From contig OZ037771.1 of the NCBI GenBank assembly GCA_964035545.1, forward strand, positions 9,989,408 to 10,053,407: DNA of 64,000 nt. The letters are read 5' to 3'. Position 1 is the first letter of the stretch. Each line of letters starts with the position of its first letter. The translations under genes were made by a program, and so were the position numbers. The stretch comes from Bugula neritina. Lineage: Eukaryota; Bryozoa; Gymnolaemata; Cheilostomatida; Bugulidae. This document shows positions 59,739-64,000 of this stretch, piece by piece. The notes under the pieces were generated by a model, which was not told the origin of the DNA, searched no databases, and saw only the letters and a program-made list of their open reading frames with translations.

Positions 59739-62560
59739 ACTGAAACTAATTGCAACATATCGAAGTATATCGTAAAATACGGACATGTACTGTAACATAC
59801 TGAAACACACTGAAACATACTGAAACATACTGAAACATACTGAAACATACTGAGATACACTGCAACATACTGCAACATACTGAAATACACTGTAACATGA
59901 TGAAATACACTGCAACACATTGGAATATACTGCAACAAACTGGAATATACTGCAACATACTGAAATGTGCTGCAACATACTGAAATATACTGCAACATAC
60001 TGAAATGTACTGCAACATACTGAAATACATTGCAACATATTGAAGTATATCGTAATAAACGGACATGTACTGAAACATACTGAAACATACTGAAACATAC
60101 TGAAACATACTGAAACATACTGAAATACACTGTAACAAACTGAAATACACTGCAACAAGTTGGAATATACTGCAACATACCCAAGTATATGGTAATATAA
60201 TGAAATATACTGCAACATACCGCAACATACTCAAAAACACTGTAACAAACTGAAATACGCTGCAACACATTGGAATAAACTGCGACATATCCAAATAAAT
60301 GGTAATATACTGAAATATATTGAAATACACTGTAACACATTGAAAAATACTGCAACATACTGAAACACACTACAACTCGCTGAAGTATAGTGTAACTTAC
60401 TGAAATGTACTGTAACATAATGATATTTACTGCAACACACTGAAACATACTGCAACATACTGAAAAACACTGTTACATACTAAAATACACTGCAACATAC
60501 CAAAATACACTGCAACAACCTGCAACATTCTGCAACATACTTCAACATACTGAAAAACACTGTAACAAACTGAAATACGCTGCAACACATTGGAATATAC
60601 TGCAACATACCCAAATAAATGGTAACATACTGAAATATACTGAAATACAATGTAACACATTGAAAAATACTGCAACACACTGAAAGACACTACAACTCAC
60701 TGAAGTATAGTGTAATATATGAAAACGTACTGTAACATACTGATATTTACTGCAACACACTGAAATATACTGCAACATACTGAAATACACTGTTACATGC
60801 CAAAATAAACTGCAACATACTGCAACATACTGAAATACACTGTAACATACTCAAATACACGGCAACATTCTGCAACATATTGAAATATACTGCAACACAC
60901 TGAAATATACTGCAACACATCCAAGTAGACTGTAATATACGGACATGTACTGTAACATACTGAAACAAAATGAAATATACTGTAACACTCTGAGTAATAC
61001 TGCAAAATGCAGAAATATACTGTAACACAGTGAAGTATACTGCAAAATTCTGAAACATACTGCAACATACTAAAACATGAGCAATATACTGAAAAAAGCC
61101 TCAGCATACTCAAGTATACTGCAAGATGCTGCAACATACGTAAATACACTGTAACATACTGAAATACACTGCAACATACTGCAGCATACTGAAGTACACT
61201 GTAAAATATTGAAATACACTGCAACACATTGGAATATACTGCAACACACTGAAATATACTGCAACATACTGAAATATACTGCAACATACTGCAACATACT
61301 AAAGTGCACTGTAACATACTGTAACTTACTGAAATACACTGCAACAAACTGTAACATACTGAAACACACTGAAACATACTGAAACATACTGAAACATACT
61401 GAGACATACTGAAATACACTGCAACATACTGAAACATACTGAAATATACTGAAATATACTAAAATACACTGGAACACATTGAAAAATACTGCAACATACT
61501 GAAAGACACTTCAACCCACTGAAGTATAGTGTAATATACGGAAATGTACTGTAACATACTGATATTTACTGTAACACACTGAAATATACTGCAACATACT
61601 GAATTACACTGTAACATACCGAAATAAACTGCAACATAATGCAACATACTGAATTACACTGTAACATACTAAAATACACTGCAACATTCTGCAACATACT
61701 TCAACGTACTGAAAGACACTGTAACATAATGAAATACACTGCAACACATTGAAATATACCGCAACAGACTGGAATGTACTGCAACACATCCAAGTACATC
61801 GTAATATACGGACATGTACTGTAACATACTGGAACATACTGAAATACACTGCATCAAACTGTAACATACTGAAACACACTGAAACATACTGAAACATACT
61901 GAAACATACTGTAACATACTGAAACACACTGAAACATACTGAAACATACTGAGACATACTGAAATACACTGCAACATACTGCAACATACTGAAATATACT
62001 GAAATATACTGAAATACACTGTAGCACATTGAAAAATACCGCAACATACTGAAAGACACTTCAACTCACTGAAGTATAGTGTAATATACGGAAATGTACT
62101 GTAACATACTGATATTTACTGTAACACACTGAAATATACTGCAACATACTGAAATACACTGTTACATGCCAAAATAAACTGCAACATACTGCAACATACT
62201 GAAATACACTGTAACATACTCAAATACACTGCAACATTCTGCAACATATTGAAATATACTGCAACACACTGAAATATACTGCAACACACTGAAATATACT
62301 GCAAAATACTGAAATATACTTCAACATACTGCAACATACTGAAAGACACTACAACTCACTGAAGTATAGTGCAATATACAGAAATGTACTCTAACATACT
62401 GATATTTAATGTTACACACTGAAATATACTACAACATACTGAAATACACTGTAACATACCGAAATAAGCTGCAACATACTGCAACATACTGAAATACACT
62501 GTAACATAATGAAGTACACTGCAACACATTGAAATACACTGCAACAAACTGAAATATACT
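59739..62560. repeat. 3,079-bp higher-order unit, copy 2 (truncated)
   Basis: It follows copy 1 to about 62560. There copy 1 continues with tgcaacatac and copy 2 switches to catccaagtagac, as in the module at 53060. Substitutions such as tgaaaaacac (60461) against tgaaatacac (57382) separate the copies. Confidence 0.82.
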
Positions 62561-63009
62561 GCAACACATCCAAGTAGACTGTAATATACGGACATGTACT
62601 GTAACATACTGAAACAAAATGAAATATACTGTAACACTCTGAGTAATACTGCAAAATGCTGAAATATACTGTAACACAGTGAAGTATACTGCAAAATTCT
62701 GAAACATACTGCAACATACTAAAACATGAGCCATATACTGAAAAATGCCTCAGCATACTCAAATATACTGCAAGATGCTGCAACATACGTAAATACACTG
62801 TAACATACTGAAATACACTGCAACATACTGCAGCATACTAAAGTACACTGTAAAATATTGAAATACACTGCAACACATTGGAATATACTGCAACACACTG
62901 AAATATACTGCAACATACTGAAATATACTGCAACATACTGCAACATACTAAAGTGCACTGTAGCATACTGTAACTTACTGAAATACACTGCAACAAACTG
63001 TAACATACT

Positions 63010-64000
63010 GCAACATACTGAAATATACTGCAAAATACTGAAATATACTTCAACATACTGCAACATACTGAAAGACACTACAACTCACTGAAGTATAGTG
63101 CAATATACAGAAATGTACTCTAACATACTGATATTTAATGTTACACACTGAAATATACTAAAACATACTGAAATACACTGTAACATACCGAAATAGGCTG
63201 CAACATACTGCAACATACTGAAATACACTGTAACATGATGAAGTACACTGCAACACATTGAAATACACTGCAACAAACTGAAATATACTGCAACATACTG
63301 AAATGTACTGCAACATACTGAAATACATTGCAACATATCGAAGTATATCGTAATAAACGGACATGTACTGAAACATACTGAAACACACTGAAACATACTG
63401 AAACATACTGAAACATACTGAAATACACTGCAACAAACTGCAACGTACTGAAACATACTGTAACATGATGAAAAACACTGCAACACATTGAAATATACTG
63501 CAACAAACTGAAATATACTGCAACATACTGAAACGTACTGCAACATACTGAAACTAATTGCAACATATCGAAGTATATCGTAAAATACGGACATGTACTG
63601 TAACATACTGAAACACACTGAAACATACTGAAACATACTGAAACATACTGAAACATACTGAGATACACTGCAACATACTGCAACATACTGAAATACACTG
63701 TAACATGATGAAATACACTGCAACACATTGGAATATACTGCAACAAACTGGAATATACTGCAACATACTGAAATGTGCTGCAACATACTGAAATACATTG
63801 CAACATATCGAAGTATATCGTAATATACGGACATGTACTGTAACATACTGAAACACACTGAAACATACTGAAACATACTAAAATATACTGAAACATACTG
63901 AAATACACTGTAACACATTGAAAAATACTGCAACATACTGAAGGACACTTCAACTCACTGAAGTATAGTGTAATATACAGAAATGTACTGTAACATACTG
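63010..64000. repeat. array at the right edge of the window
   Basis: It is related to 54.5-55.2 kb up to 63706 and then to the 240-bp subunit type seen at 2101-2350. The last 60 bases form the cactgaagtatagtg landmark. The array is cut by the window edge, not ended. Confidence 0.8.

Larger units (their letters stand above)
23520..64000. repeat. 10-bp minisatellite array, right arm
   Basis: The same 10-bp monomer family resumes directly after the insertion, in the same orientation, and continues to the last base. The first bases (gaatatactgcaacatacc) complete the module broken at 22761, as paralogs at 47130, 57083 and 60162 show. This arm holds the largest higher-order units, including a 12,020-bp super-period. 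No stretch over about 30 bp departs from the monomer pattern, and I see no gene in these 40 kb. Confidence 0.98.

Noticed and set aside
1-64000. CRISPR-like regular spacing
   Set aside because: The repeat is 10 bp with no unique spacers; the intervals are further monomers.
1-64000. Telomeric repeat
   Set aside because: The monomer has no TTAGGG-like G-run on either strand, is 10 bp and varies extensively, unlike telomerase products.

Overview
This 64 kb window contains no gene that I can support. It is almost entirely one uninterrupted, uniformly oriented minisatellite array built on a 10-bp monomer. The common + strand versions are actgaaacat, actgcaacat, actgaaatac and actgtaacat. A single 756-bp foreign insertion lies at 22762-23517. 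The array runs off both ends of the window. Long tandem DNA of this kind, plus a short non-coding inverted-repeat transposon and no operons, RNA genes or bacterial signals, points to a repetitive (perhaps subtelomeric or heterochromatic) part of a eukaryotic genome. I cannot name the lineage from the sequence.

The array has at least four nested levels. (1) The 10-bp monomer. (2) Subunits of about 210-240 bp (21-24 monomers), marked by a CpG-containing landmark with an inverted repeat, GTATATCGTAATATAC. (3) Higher-order units of about 3-5 kb. These include a 3,457-bp tandem pair (6523-9979 and 9980-13436), a 3,037-bp unit present about 2.3 times (13741-20860) and a 3,079-bp pair (56660-62560). 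(4) A 12,020-bp super-period (24301 and 36321) and long-range duplications, for example 19455-22390 with 49188-52123 at an offset of 29,733 bp. Copies differ by a few substitutions and by block gains or losses, many of them multiples of 10 bp.

The insertion at 22762-23517 has 19-bp perfect terminal inverted repeats and a TT target duplication. Paralogous copies of the host module (4.4, 9.5, 13.0, 47.1, 57.1 and 60.2 kb) preserve the empty site. The offset to the closest paralog changes from 24,368 to 23,610 bp across the insertion. That difference of 758 bp is exactly the element plus a 2-bp duplication. It is best read as a non-autonomous MITE-like DNA transposon that arrived after the host module had multiplied.

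The many long open frames on the minus strand follow from the monomer. Ten is coprime with three, so all three minus frames read the same stop-free decapeptide cycle (FQYVSVCFSM and variants), and they end where variant monomers introduce cta, tta or tca on the + strand. I therefore annotate none of them as genes.
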